Part shown: positions 1 through 8,744 of the stretch, piece by piece
Numbering within the stretch: the stretch's first letter is position 1
Layout of the letters: each line of letters starts with the position of its first letter
Program-made: the position numbers and the translations under genes
The notes under the pieces: generated by a model
The model's input: the letters and a program-made list of their open reading frames with translations, nothing else
What the model was told of the DNA's origin: nothing
Database searches by the model: none
Source of the DNA: a virus
IMG/VR virus record: IMGVR_UViG_3300023245_000006
Coordinates: 1 to 64,000 of that record
Reading direction: 5' to 3' (one strand)
Length of the DNA stretch: 64,000 bases

Positions 1-979
1 CCTTTCCAGTGGAAGGGGTTTGCGCTTTCTTGCTCGAAGCCTTTGGATTGTTTCCGGGGACTTCTGCCTTTTTGCTTTGAAGGGGTTTGATGTTACCCTT
101 GAAAGGTTTAAGATTTACATTTTTTTTCAAACCAATTACTTTGACAGCTTCTTCTTTGACATCATCGGATTCGTTACCGCGATTTTTTTCAAACTTTTTG
201 AACTTGCCTTTCATAGACTTGTTCTTTTTATTGGATGTCTTATCACCTTTCTTCTTTTTATCGAATTGGTCACGCTTAAACCCTTCACCGAATGGGTTGT
301 CAGAATCATCGTCTTCATCATCGTCTTCGTTGTCTTCTTCATCGGAACCGAAAGCATCTTCATCGTCTTCATCTTCCAAGTCTTCAATATCTTCAATATC
401 TTCGATATCTTCATCATCGTTAGAATCCTCATCTTCGTCGTCTCCGACAATTTGTTCTAATTGTGAAAGGACATCTCTAAGAGTAGAAACTAAGACACCG
501 AGATCAACTTCTTCACCACCGAGATCGTCTTCATCACCGAGATCTTCTTCATCACCGAGATCGTCTTCATCACCGAGATCATCAAGATCTAGGTCGTCTT
601 CATCACCGAATCCATTTTCAAGGTCTTCTGATCCAAAACCAGATTCTTCGTCTTCGACTGGTTCGATTTCATCTTCGTCTGTTGAAAAGTTGAAACTATT
701 TTCTCCAAGGATCTTGTTGTAAAGATCATCAAATGGGTTCTTGAACTCTTTTTTTAGTTTTTTAGGTTCACCTTTTTTGACATCACCTGAAAGATTTTTA
801 TCTTCGGATGGTTTGTCGATATCAACGAATTCATCAGAATCGTTGCCATCTTCAAATTTTCCGGCACTATCTCCGAATGGTTTATCACTTGGAGCAGTAG
901 CACCTTTGACAGCACTCGATTTGGTTTCGGTATCTTCGTTGAGAACCTTTAAATATGAACTGAGAATTTCGTCTTGCAT
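1..979 (-). CDS. Acidic low-complexity protein, partial (C-terminus off the window edge)
   Basis: An open frame runs leftward without a stop from the ATG at 979 to the window edge (326 residues visible). It begins MQDEILSSYLKVLNED. The middle is extremely acidic, with Asp/Glu runs and tandem LGDEDD-type units encoded around 515-610. The end visible here is basic (KKKKGDK, KSMKGKFKKFEKN). The composition recalls scaffold or prohead-core proteins of T4-like phages, but no domain is recognised. Its N-terminus loosely resembles the tag on the virion-cargo candidates. The + strand frames over this stretch are Ser/Phe-rich shadows of the acidic codons. Confidence 0.7.
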   Translation of the reverse strand, partial: MQDEILSSYLKVLNEDTETKSSAVKGATAPSDKPFGDSAGKFEDGNDSDEFVDIDKPSEDKNLSGDVKKGEPKKLKKEFKNPFDDLYNKILGENSFNFSTDEDEIEPVEDEESGFGSEDLENGFGDEDDLDLDDLGDEDDLGDEEDLGDEDDLGGEEVDLGVLVSTLRDVLSQLEQIVGDDEDEDSNDDEDIEDIEDIEDLEDEDDEDAFGSDEEDNEDDDEDDDSDNPFGEGFKRDQFDKKKKGDKTSNKKNKSMKGKFKKFEKNRGNESDDVKEEAVKVIGLKKNVNLKPFKGNIKPLQSKKAEVPGNNPKASSKKAQTPSTGK

Positions 980-1128
980 AATTGTGAAATTACTTAGTGT
1001 ATTCTGTCAACAAAGATGATAGAAATTTGCATTATTGTTTATTTTACTCCCGTATGATGATTTTCCCAAGCCTATAATGGTTGTAGGTTTGATATGATCA
1101 ATGTTCCATTTTTTAAAATTTTGTCATA

Positions 1129-1980
1129 TTAAGATCGGTGCCCACTAGTTTGAATATCGAAAAGATCTGATGCTTCTTTTTTAAGATCAAGAATCCCAAA
1201 CGTTTCACATCGATCACCGTTGAACCATAGAATATGACAATCACCCAACTTGTAAGGAGTATTTCTTTCGATCATTAGTTTATATAACCAAATCTGTAGG
1301 CTATATGTATTAAGTTCGCAGTTATCTAAATGACTTATGGGGTCCAACATACGATCTTTATACTTGCTAACGACATTGATAGCCTTGTTAGTTTTATAAT
1401 CGAAAATTACCAATTCATTAGTTTTTCGGTTGAATGAAAGATTATCAAGCGTTCCGGCTAGATTACATTCTTTATCACCGATAACCAATTCTGATTTGAT
1501 TAGTGTATGATCTTCCTTATACCATTCATACCATTCATGAAAACCAGATATCATCTTGGCCATTTTGATATAATATTTTTGTATAGAATCACTCTCTTTA
1601 AAATCTTCTCGGAATTTAAAAAATTTTGTAATAGATTCCTTATCTAGAGCGAGCCGTCGTCTTTCGAGATAATTTTCAACATATGCATGAAATTCGGTTC
1701 CGGCATGATTTGCATAATCTCGGGCGAAATCCCATTTATCTAATACATCTTTTTGGTCAACACCATCTTTTCGAGCAATGATATTCGACATATTATGAGA
1801 ATCGAATGGTTTTTTGTATTTAGATAATAATCCTGTCACGGATAAGGGGATCTTATTACCATCTATCTCATAGGTATGGTTCTTGGCTATAAATACAACG
1901 TCTTTAAAAGGGTCTAAAAGTGTGTTGTAGGAATCGAATGATGGATTAAAATCCAACTTTTGGTTCTTCTGGTTCTTCAT
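1129..1980 (-). CDS. PD-(D/E)XK nuclease (RecB/Cas4-like exonuclease fold)
   Basis: About 283 residues starting MKNQKNQKLDF. The nuclease core is visible in the second half: ELVIGDKECNLAGTLDNL followed by ELVIFDYKTNK, i.e. the GTLD acidic residue, then D-Y-K as the (D/E)XK element. A later helix (ELNTYSLQIWLYKL) resembles the Q-x-x-x-Y motif of RecB-type nucleases. Phage members usually act in DNA processing or recombination. A TTG 21 nt further upstream is also in frame, but the ATG at 1980 is preferred. It overlaps the end of the AAA ATPase gene upstream, so the two are probably cotranscribed. Confidence 0.8.
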   Translation of the reverse strand: MKNQKNQKLDFNPSFDSYNTLLDPFKDVVFIAKNHTYEIDGNKIPLSVTGLLSKYKKPFDSHNMSNIIARKDGVDQKDVLDKWDFARDYANHAGTEFHAYVENYLERRRLALDKESITKFFKFREDFKESDSIQKYYIKMAKMISGFHEWYEWYKEDHTLIKSELVIGDKECNLAGTLDNLSFNRKTNELVIFDYKTNKAINVVSKYKDRMLDPISHLDNCELNTYSLQIWLYKLMIERNTPYKLGDCHILWFNGDRCETFGILDLKKEASDLFDIQTSGHRS

Positions 1981-3127
1981 AAAATGTTGTTTCGGTTTCA
2001 AGGTTGTAAATGTCTGCCAAACTTGTCGGTTCTACTATAGATTCGGTGAGTTTGGCGGGGTATTCAAGATATTTACAAAGTTTTTGTGCGTTTTCAACCG
2101 ATAGTAGGTCGAACTTATAATTTGATTGTAATCTACCCTTTCTCAAAAGAGCCTTATCAATTTTATCCGTTTGGCAGTTATATGTGATAATAATCGATAT
2201 GTTTAATATGTCACTCAAAATACCATCAGAAAGATTCAATAATGCTGATACGGCGGAAGAATCTTGATTATCACCATGGCGTTGCATTACCAACCGTTCA
2301 GCATCTTCGAGAACGAACACTGAATTATTCTTTTCGATTAGCATTTTTAAAGATGCTGGATCTGTGGCGAATGTTTCTAGCATAGTAGTCGGAATATAAA
2401 TGAAATCTCTTTTAACATTTCCTGCCAAATATTTGATTAAACTTGATTTTCCGGTTCCGGGAGGTCCATGAAACATATATAATCCATTGGGTTTCTCTTC
2501 CAATCTCTTATGAATCATATTGTAAATGGGAACAAATTTTTCACCATAGTTCAGAGCTAGATCCATATTTTTAGGGACTTTCACCTTTAGTGGTTCTAAC
2601 GTGCATTCACCGTAACCGTCTTTGATGAATAAATGTATCTTAGACCCTTCAATCTCAGCAATGAATGGTATGAAGTCATCTATAGTCATTTTTGACCCAC
2701 AGGGTGCGATAATAGACAGATTAAAATATTTTTTTGATGTATAATTAATATTTTCTTCATCCCAGAAATGTGAATCCGAATCATCTTGACTTTTCACCGT
2801 TATTTTGATGAAATTGTCGTTTTTATATGTGAACCAAAATGTCCCTCCGCGAAAACCCATTGGTTCACCGATAGCTTTTTCACATTTACCGTTACTGGTA
2901 AACGATATCAGCGATCCGGTTTCCATAAGAAAATCTAATAGTTTATCATTGAAAACATCATCAGAATGGAACATTACCGGAAAACGATCATATATTTGAA
3001 CGATGTAATTCCGAATCGGAAAATCTGACCCCGATTCGGACGAAAAGTAATTTTTTGATTTATCTACCAGTTGGGGGTATAATCCTTTAGGTGATAGAGC
3101 TATTTCATTGAAATGATCGGTCTTCAT
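1946..3127 (-). CDS. AAA+ ATPase (BCS1-like)
   Basis: 393 residues. The C-terminal half holds a classical AAA module: Walker A GPPGTGKSS, Walker B VFVLEDAE, a sensor-1-like IIITYN, and an arginine-finger-like region KALLRKGRLQ. This order and spacing match BCS1/AAA ATPases found in large phages. The N-terminal ~200 residues are not recognised and may be the substrate-binding part. The gene starts 49 nt from the divergent metallopeptidase-like gene, leaving little room for a promoter. It is followed with overlap by a PD-(D/E)XK nuclease, which suggests a joint DNA-processing role. Confidence 0.85.
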   Translation of the reverse strand: MKTDHFNEIALSPKGLYPQLVDKSKNYFSSESGSDFPIRNYIVQIYDRFPVMFHSDDVFNDKLLDFLMETGSLISFTSNGKCEKAIGEPMGFRGGTFWFTYKNDNFIKITVKSQDDSDSHFWDEENINYTSKKYFNLSIIAPCGSKMTIDDFIPFIAEIEGSKIHLFIKDGYGECTLEPLKVKVPKNMDLALNYGEKFVPIYNMIHKRLEEKPNGLYMFHGPPGTGKSSLIKYLAGNVKRDFIYIPTTMLETFATDPASLKMLIEKNNSVFVLEDAERLVMQRHGDNQDSSAVSALLNLSDGILSDILNISIIITYNCQTDKIDKALLRKGRLQSNYKFDLLSVENAQKLCKYLEYPAKLTESIVEPTSLADIYNLETETTFYEEPEEPKVGF

Positions 3128-3163
3128 TCACCCACAATACACAACTTTTATGAAAAATCAAAA

Positions 3164-3179
3164 TATAAATACTTCTATG
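3164..3179 (+). promoter_or_regulatory. Late-type promoter TATAAATA 5 nt before an ATG
   Basis: TATAAATA at 3164-3171 is followed by CTTCT and ATG at 3177. It matches the T4 late promoter core and the other TATAAGTA/TATAAATA sites here. The spacing predicts a leaderless mRNA and decides the start of the following gene. Confidence 0.6.
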
Positions 3180-3563
3180 CGAAAAAAAATGACCAAAAAA
3201 GACGTAGACATCCTCATGGGTCGATGTATTAAATTGGTTCAAAGGAAACCACCTGAATTTTTTAATATGAAAAAATTGCGTGGTGCATGGGGGTATTGTT
3301 ATTGGATAAGTTTGGAAATGGACCCGAGACGGGCTTTTATATCAACAAGTATACATGAGTGTGTCCACTATCTAGAACCCGATTGGTCAGAATCGCAGGT
3401 TCTGTATGCTGAGTCGAGAATTATAAACCGCGCCGACTTTTTCGATATAGCAAAATTCTTAAAGTATTTATCCACAGCACTTTATAAGAACGAATTGCGT
3501 AAAAGACTCAAAAACCAGAGAGACACCAGTGTTCGTAAAATTTTGAAAAGGAGTAAGATATAA
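3177..3563 (+). CDS. Small HExxH zinc-metallopeptidase-like protein
   Basis: 128 residues starting MRKKMTKKDVDILMG. The motif STSIHECVHYLEPDW contains HExxH, with a downstream acidic candidate for the third ligand (YAESRI). Length and motif suggest a minimal zincin, though the family is not identified. An ATG at 3150 is in frame, but a late-type promoter placed just upstream of 3177 favours the shorter form. The protein ends in a basic tail (KRLKNQRD, ILKRSKI). Confidence 0.65.
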   Translation: MRKKMTKKDVDILMGRCIKLVQRKPPEFFNMKKLRGAWGYCYWISLEMDPRRAFISTSIHECVHYLEPDWSESQVLYAESRIINRADFFDIAKFLKYLSTALYKNELRKRLKNQRDTSVRKILKRSKI

Positions 3564-3614
3564 AAATAAAAAATAATTTTTGAAATGTGGACGGAATTAT
3601 GTAAATATAAACAC

Positions 3615-6600
3615 ATGTCAAAAGAATTTCTAAGCAATCTAGTCCACCACCGAACCTACGCAAAATATCTCCCAGAACACCAAAGACGAGAAACCAAATA
3701 TGAGACGATTACTCGAAATTTGGAAATGCACTGCAAAAGATTTCCACATCTTAGAGAAGAAATCACCAAAGCCTATGATCCCGTTTATAAAGAAATGGCG
3801 ATCCCTGCTATGCGAGCATTGGAAGATAGTACCCCGATTAGAACAGATATCGGATGGTCGATAGTCGGTGAGATAAAAACTGGTGATATGATTTTTGACT
3901 CCATAGGTGAACCAACATGTGTGGAAAAGGTTTTAAAATTTGATAACGTAGATTTATATGATGTATGTTTTAGTGATGGATCAAAATTAACATCATGCGA
4001 TGAACATCTATGGGTAGTTGCATCTGCTGATGATAGACTTTCTGGAAAAACGCGCATTGTAACAACAAAGCATATAAAAGAACATTTAACCCAAGGAAAG
4101 GTTAATAATTTTTGTATATATAATCCAAAGCCCATCAAACTACCTCATAAAGAACTATTTATAGATCCATATATAATGGGTTTATGGCTTGGTGATGGAT
4201 ACTCACCAGAATACCAATATTCAAGTAGTGTCGAAGACTCTTCGTTCTTCTCCGAACAATATAAAAATGCTGGATATGAAGGAATACAAAGTAAATCAAC
4301 CAACATATGGACTTGGACATGTCGTGGACTTTCTACCGATTTATGCAAATATGATTTAATAAATAATAAACATATTCCACAAGAATATCTCAATGGATCT
4401 ATTGAGCAGAGATTGTCGCTATTACAGGGTCTTATCGATTCCGATGGCTGTATAGATAAGAACGGAAAGGTACATTTTTCTAACACAAATAAAAAAATGA
4501 TTTCTGGTATCGTAGAACTCATATCGAGTTTAGGAATAAAATATACTCAGGAAGATATAAAACCAAAAAGTGAAAACCATAAACCGTCTCATATTATTAG
4601 GTTCACATCCGGCCTCGAAATCTCCAGATTACCTAGAAAGAAAGAAAATATAAGAAAAGATATATTGAAACAAACAGAACATAGAAAAATTATATCTGTA
4701 GATTTTGTTAAAAAAGGATCAGCAACATGTTTTGTTGTTTCTTCACCAGATAGAACATTTCTCGCTGGTAGGGAAATGATTGTGACTCATAATTGTATGC
4801 AATTTAGTGGTGAACCAATCGAACGGCGACAAAATCGCGCATTTAATTGTACATTTTTAAATATCACAAAATTTGTCGATATGGCTGATCTTTTTTATCA
4901 ATCGATGTCTGGTGCTGGTGTTGGTTATAGTGTTAAACAAAGGCACATTTCCCAATTACCGATTATTAGTGATGGTATTAATACCGAGAAATTCGTTATC
5001 CCCGATTCTGCGGAGGGTTGGTCAAATAGTTTGATTAAACTTCTCGAAAATCCTGATATACAATTTGATTATTCCCAAATTAGATTGATGGGCGAACCAT
5101 TATCTACAGGAGGCACGGCATCGGGTCCAAAATCGTTGATTCATATGCACTCGAATATTAGACAAATTTTACGAAAATCTATCGGTAAACAATTAACATC
5201 CTTCGAGACTCATCGGATTTGTTGCCTCATTTCAGATTGCGTGGTAGTGGGAGGTGTTAGGAGGTGCTTGTTGGGGACTGACGACGTTCTCACAGACCGT
5301 GGGTGTGTAAAACTTAGGGACGTAAAAAATGGAGACATGGTATTAACTCACAAGAATAGGTTTCAAAAAGTTGTTTCAAAAGTTAACAATGGCAGTAGAA
5401 ATCTACTTGAAATAAAAACAAACATTGGCTCTTTCTTTTCTACGGAAAACCATAAGTGGATTACTGCAACTGACCTATATGGAGGCGTATCGGAAAAACT
5501 GGCAAATGAACTTGGCGTGGAAGACACTTTGGTTTTTAATAAAACTAAAATCGAGGGAACAGAAACCCAAATGCCATCATCGCTTGAATATACCCCACCA
5601 GAGTTAACCGAAGATACGGCATGGTTTGTTGGATACTTTCTTGGGAACGGTTCATGCTCTGTTAGAAAACGTGCAGATAATGCAAACTTGGATTGTAAGT
5701 TTAGAATTGCTGCTCCCAAAAATTACCCAAAAATAATTGAAAAAATTCAAAATATATTTCCACTCTTTATCAAAACTATTTCACTATATGAAAGAAAAAA
5801 AGTGGTAGAGTTCACTACGAGTAGAGGAAATATCGCAAAATGGGGGCTGGAAAACCTAAAACAACCCAATTCTCCCATAAAAATTCCTACTTGGATAATG
5901 CAAGCCAGAGAAGAGATAAGAATGGCGTTCATTGCAGGAATTCTGGATAGTGACGGTACCGTAAGAAATGAAACAACAGAAGATGGCATTGGCACTGGTC
6001 AAGTTGCCATTGTTTCAACAAAATACGAAAATTTTGCAAAAGAATTACAATCCCTTATCTCTCTTAGTGGCATTCCCACAAGAAGGTTAGTTAAACACAG
6101 AGAGCAAAAATCGGACGAACATATAATAAAATCCATATCTTCTAGTTTTAGAAATATACTTGTAGAAAAAATTAGTGACTATTCCATAAAAATAGCTCAT
6201 GACTACGTGGTTACTAAAAAAAGCAGAGAAAGTAGCGGTCTCTCGTTTCTGAAAAACCTTGCATCAAAGCACGGAGAAAAATACAATTTGTGGAATAATA
6301 ACCCGCACATCTCTTATGAAATAATGCAAGAAAAGCAAGCCGTAGACTTTATACCAGTCAATATCTTGGGGGTATTGAAGACGAACATGGAGGAAGAAGT
6401 TTTTGATATCGAAGTGGAAGAGGATCATTCATTTTTCATTAATGGAATACTAACCCACAATTCAGCAACAATCGTGTTATTCGATCCCGAAGATACTGTC
6501 ATGCTGAACTGCAAGTCTGGAAAATGGTGGGAAAAATATCCAGAATTGGCCCGAGCCAATAATTCAGCAGTCGTTAATCGCGCAGATCCACAATCGGAAG

Positions 6601-7649
6601 AAAAGGCTCGCATGATTATTGATGCATGTTTCGCGGGTGGTCAGGCAGAACCAGGATTGGTTTGGACCAACCACGATGATGCCGGACTAAATCCATGCGC
6701 AGAAATTTCTTTTTCTGGCTCCGTGGGAGGATTTGGTGTTTGTAACTTAACTGAGGTTAATGCGTCCAAATGTTTATCAAAAGAAGATTGGTTAAAGGCG
6801 GTAGAAACTGCTACAATTATCGGTACACTTCAAGCATCTTATACCAACTTTTCTTACATCCAGCCAGAATGGAAGAAAAATGCCGAACAGGAATCACTTT
6901 TGGGTGTTTCCATTACCGGACAAGCCGAAAATATTGCTATTTTAACCCCTGAAAATTTACAAGAAGGTGCGAAACTAGCAGTCGAAATTAATAAAAAATG
7001 GGCTGAAAAAATAGGTATTAATCCGGCTAAACGTATTACGTGTGTTAAACCATCAGGAACAGCCTCGTCATGGTTAGGAACTACGGCAGGAATCCATGCA
7101 GGTCATGCTATCAAATATCTACGGAGAGTCCGATTAGATAAGGAATCGAAATTGGGAAAGGCACTACAAAGATACTTCCCTAATTTCATCGTGCCCGACA
7201 CATTTAAAGAGGGTGATATTATTATACAAATTCCTATCAGTATGTATGAGACGACACTACTTCGAACACAGGAAACATCCATTCAGTTGTTAGAACGTAT
7301 GAAAAACGTATATGATAATTGGATTCTACCGGGGCATGTCGAAGGGGATAATACCCACAACGTAAGTCTAACAGTCAGCTACCATGAACATGAGAAGAAT
7401 AATATTAAAGAATGGATGATCGAAAATCGAGAATCCTACATTGGTATTAGTCTGATTCCGTTCGATGGTGGTGACTATGCATATTTGCCATATAGTCAAC
7501 CACCACACCCAGAAGTGTTCGATATTCTCGAAAAATCCTTTAAACAATGCGAAAAAAACTTTAAATTTGAAAATATCAAAGAAAAGAAGGATATGACCGA
7601 GCATAAAAATGAAGCGGCATGTGCGGGTGGTGCATGTCTCTTAGATTAA
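3615..7649 (+). CDS. nrdJ: Class II (B12-dependent) ribonucleotide reductase with two inteins
   Basis: About 1344 residues from the ATG at 3615; an ATG at 3585 is also in frame. Removing two inteins leaves a ~619-residue reductase. Extein landmarks include MQFSGEPIERRQNRAFNC, SGAGVGYSVKQ, VVVGGVRR-SATIVLF, GLNPCAEIS, CNLTEVNAS, KPSGTAS, DNTHNVSLTVS and a C-terminal CAGGAC cysteine pair for re-reduction. These fit the monomeric adenosylcobalamin-dependent RTPR-like class, which makes deoxynucleotides without oxygen dependence. No small subunit gene is seen nearby, as expected for class II. It supplies dNTPs for phage replication and works beside the dCMP deaminase gene at 59.9 kb. Confidence 0.93.
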   Translation: MSKEFLSNLVHHRTYAKYLPEHQRRETKYETITRNLEMHCKRFPHLREEITKAYDPVYKEMAIPAMRALEDSTPIRTDIGWSIVGEIKTGDMIFDSIGEPTCVEKVLKFDNVDLYDVCFSDGSKLTSCDEHLWVVASADDRLSGKTRIVTTKHIKEHLTQGKVNNFCIYNPKPIKLPHKELFIDPYIMGLWLGDGYSPEYQYSSSVEDSSFFSEQYKNAGYEGIQSKSTNIWTWTCRGLSTDLCKYDLINNKHIPQEYLNGSIEQRLSLLQGLIDSDGCIDKNGKVHFSNTNKKMISGIVELISSLGIKYTQEDIKPKSENHKPSHIIRFTSGLEISRLPRKKENIRKDILKQTEHRKIISVDFVKKGSATCFVVSSPDRTFLAGREMIVTHNCMQFSGEPIERRQNRAFNCTFLNITKFVDMADLFYQSMSGAGVGYSVKQRHISQLPIISDGINTEKFVIPDSAEGWSNSLIKLLENPDIQFDYSQIRLMGEPLSTGGTASGPKSLIHMHSNIRQILRKSIGKQLTSFETHRICCLISDCVVVGGVRRCLLGTDDVLTDRGCVKLRDVKNGDMVLTHKNRFQKVVSKVNNGSRNLLEIKTNIGSFFSTENHKWITATDLYGGVSEKLANELGVEDTLVFNKTKIEGTETQMPSSLEYTPPELTEDTAWFVGYFLGNGSCSVRKRADNANLDCKFRIAAPKNYPKIIEKIQNIFPLFIKTISLYERKKVVEFTTSRGNIAKWGLENLKQPNSPIKIPTWIMQAREEIRMAFIAGILDSDGTVRNETTEDGIGTGQVAIVSTKYENFAKELQSLISLSGIPTRRLVKHREQKSDEHIIKSISSSFRNILVEKISDYSIKIAHDYVVTKKSRESSGLSFLKNLASKHGEKYNLWNNNPHISYEIMQEKQAVDFIPVNILGVLKTNMEEEVFDIEVEEDHSFFINGILTHNSATIVLFDPEDTVMLNCKSGKWWEKYPELARANNSAVVNRADPQSEEKARMIIDACFAGGQAEPGLVWTNHDDAGLNPCAEISFSGSVGGFGVCNLTEVNASKCLSKEDWLKAVETATIIGTLQASYTNFSYIQPEWKKNAEQESLLGVSITGQAENIAILTPENLQEGAKLAVEINKKWAEKIGINPAKRITCVKPSGTASSWLGTTAGIHAGHAIKYLRRVRLDKESKLGKALQRYFPNFIVPDTFKEGDIIIQIPISMYETTLLRTQETSIQLLERMKNVYDNWILPGHVEGDNTHNVSLTVSYHEHEKNNIKEWMIENRESYIGISLIPFDGGDYAYLPYSQPPHPEVFDILEKSFKQCEKNFKFENIKEKKDMTEHKNEAACAGGACLLD
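3816..4793 (+). other. Intein 1 in nrdJ (326 aa, LAGLIDADG, Ala at position 1)
   Basis: The extein reads IPAMR then CMQFSG. The insert begins ALEDSTPIRTDIGW and ends MIVTHN before Cys+1. Blocks with LGDG and GLIDSDGCIDKNG are the two LAGLIDADG homing-endonuclease motifs. The first residue is Ala rather than the usual Cys or Ser, as in class 2 inteins, where Cys+1 attacks the junction directly. The Cys at +1 fits that. The insertion point lies in the conserved active-site region, typical of inteins. Confidence 0.88.
5265..6461 (+). other. Intein 2 in nrdJ (399 aa, LAGLIDADG)
   Basis: The extein reads VVVGGVRR then SATIVLFDPED. The insert begins CLLGTDDVLTDRG and ends GILTHN before Ser+1, giving a canonical class 1 Cys1/Asn-last/Ser+1 intein. 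Homing-endonuclease motifs FLGNGS and GILDSDGTV are visible. The insertion is in another highly conserved reductase motif. Confidence 0.92.
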
Positions 7650-7653
7650 ACAT

Positions 7654-7842
7654 ATGAAAAAAATTATATGTTTATCTATATTATGTGTTGTTTGGTTATT
7701 GGGGTGCGTAACAACGAATCCCAAAGATCTTAATGAATATGGTTATCCGAAATATATAAACTATAACCCACCATTCTATATTTTAAATAAACAAAAATGG
7801 ATATCAAAACATACTTATAATATAAGTTATGATGAAAAATAA
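7654..7842 (+). CDS. Small lipoprotein
   Basis: 62 residues with a signal peptide (MKKIICLSILCVVWLLGC) ending in a lipobox LLGC, so it is probably lipidated and membrane-anchored. The remainder is short, Tyr/Asn-rich and of unknown role. It starts 4 nt after the nrdJ stop and overlaps the next gene by 14 nt. It could be an Rz1-like or superinfection-exclusion lipoprotein, but nothing in the sequence decides this. Confidence 0.75.
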   Translation: MKKIICLSILCVVWLLGCVTTNPKDLNEYGYPKYINYNPPFYILNKQKWISKHTYNISYDEK

Positions 7843-8059
7843 TCAATCACCCTGTAATAAAAAGTGTACGGTTAGAGATGGAACCTGTATTTCATGTAAA
7901 CGAACATTATTAGAGATAACCCAGTGGGAGAATCTCGGGATATCTGAAAGAATGGATATTATCAATCAAATCGTCGATAGACCTGATTGGTTATCTCTGA
8001 AGGAAGAAAAACTTATTCGTTCTCGGATGGGTGTAAAAATCCAGCCTGTCCTAAATTAG
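7829..8059 (+). CDS. DUF1289-like small Cys-rich protein
   Basis: 76 residues. The pattern SPCNKKCTVRDGTCISCKRTLLEITQW followed by a helix with SERMDII matches the DUF1289 pattern (SPC-x3-C...C-x2-C-x-RT-x2-E-x3-W). Four cysteines suggest metal binding. Two start ATGs are adjacent. Its 3' end converges with, and overlaps, the gene on the other strand. Confidence 0.7.
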   Translation: MMKNNQSPCNKKCTVRDGTCISCKRTLLEITQWENLGISERMDIINQIVDRPDWLSLKEEKLIRSRMGVKIQPVLN

Positions 8060-8519
8060 TTTTAAGTGAAGGAACCGAAACTTTTCCAGACCCACCCGTC
8101 TTAGCCGCCTTTTTAATTATTCCTTTTAGGAATTGAGCAACTTGATCGTAGTTGGCAATACTGTTATCAGTAACACCACCGACCTTTTTAAGATCATTTA
8201 CAAAATCATCGATACAATGGGAAAGTTTATTAACATGAGAGCGAATAACCGATGAAGATTTTCCACCCACAAATCCAGATTTAATATCTTTACCACTCTT
8301 CTTGAGATCACCGAAAAAACTATTCTTTCCTGTGAAGTTCTCGCGACTGCGAGCACTGTCAACCATATCTCTACCAGCCTCTAAGGTTCGTCCAGCGGCT
8401 TTACCGATTCCGGCAGCAGTTCCTTTAAGTCTATCGAAAATGCCTTCTTCGAGAAGGGCTTCTTTTTCTACGATAGCGTCGTAGGCGTCTTCTAATAATT
8501 GATGATCTTGATATTTCAT
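8013..8519 (-). CDS. Candidate virion cargo protein with capsid-targeting-like N-terminus
   Basis: 168 residues from the ATG at 8519, starting MKYQDHQLLEDAYDAIVEKE. This matches the tag shared by several proteins in the window. A Gly/Ala/Lys-rich linker follows (GIFDRLKGTAAGIGKAAGR), and then a helical domain of unknown function. TATAAGTA lies at 8532-8539 on the same strand, so late expression is likely. The 3' end overlaps the convergent DUF1289-like gene by 47 nt. Confidence 0.7.
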   Translation of the reverse strand: MKYQDHQLLEDAYDAIVEKEALLEEGIFDRLKGTAAGIGKAAGRTLEAGRDMVDSARSRENFTGKNSFFGDLKKSGKDIKSGFVGGKSSSVIRSHVNKLSHCIDDFVNDLKKVGGVTDNSIANYDQVAQFLKGIIKKAAKTGGSGKVSVPSLKTNLGQAGFLHPSENE

Positions 8520-8531
8520 ATAATATATCAA

Positions 8532-8539
8532 TACTTATA
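8532..8539 (-). promoter_or_regulatory. Late promoter TATAAGTA
   Basis: A perfect TATAAGTA on the - strand, 12 nt before the ATG at 8519. The same octamer precedes other late or structural genes here. Confidence 0.65.
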
Positions 8540-8540
8540 T

Positions 8541-8714
8541 CTAAGGCTTATCAACTTTAGATTTATTGACCGTAAGAGCAGGAGTATTGTGATACATTCG
8601 AACAATATAGTTATCGCCCCTTTCTTCTAAAATACAAACAACGCTTCCTTTTTTTAAAAAGAAAACGTCGTCGTTTAATATCCCTGTCGGATAATTATCT
8701 CTTCGCTTCATCAT
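8541..8714 (-). CDS. Small unknown protein (SH3-like composition)
   Basis: 57 residues from the ATG at 8714 (MMKRRDNYPTGILNDDVFFL...). Alternating hydrophobics and Gly (KKGSVVCILEERGDNYIVRMY) suggest a small beta-barrel, SH3-like fold. GATAAGTA at 8720-8727 lies 5 nt before the chosen start. The upstream in-frame ATG overlaps that box and is unlikely to be used. Confidence 0.55.
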   Translation of the reverse strand: MMKRRDNYPTGILNDDVFFLKKGSVVCILEERGDNYIVRMYHNTPALTVNKSKVDKP

Positions 8715-8744
8715 AATAATACTTATCATGATGCGGTGTTCGCA

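Noticed and set aside
20-722. Long + strand ORFs rich in Phe or Ser
   Set aside because: They are antisense shadows of the acidic Asp/Glu-repeat gene on the - strand, which has a clean start and continuous frame.
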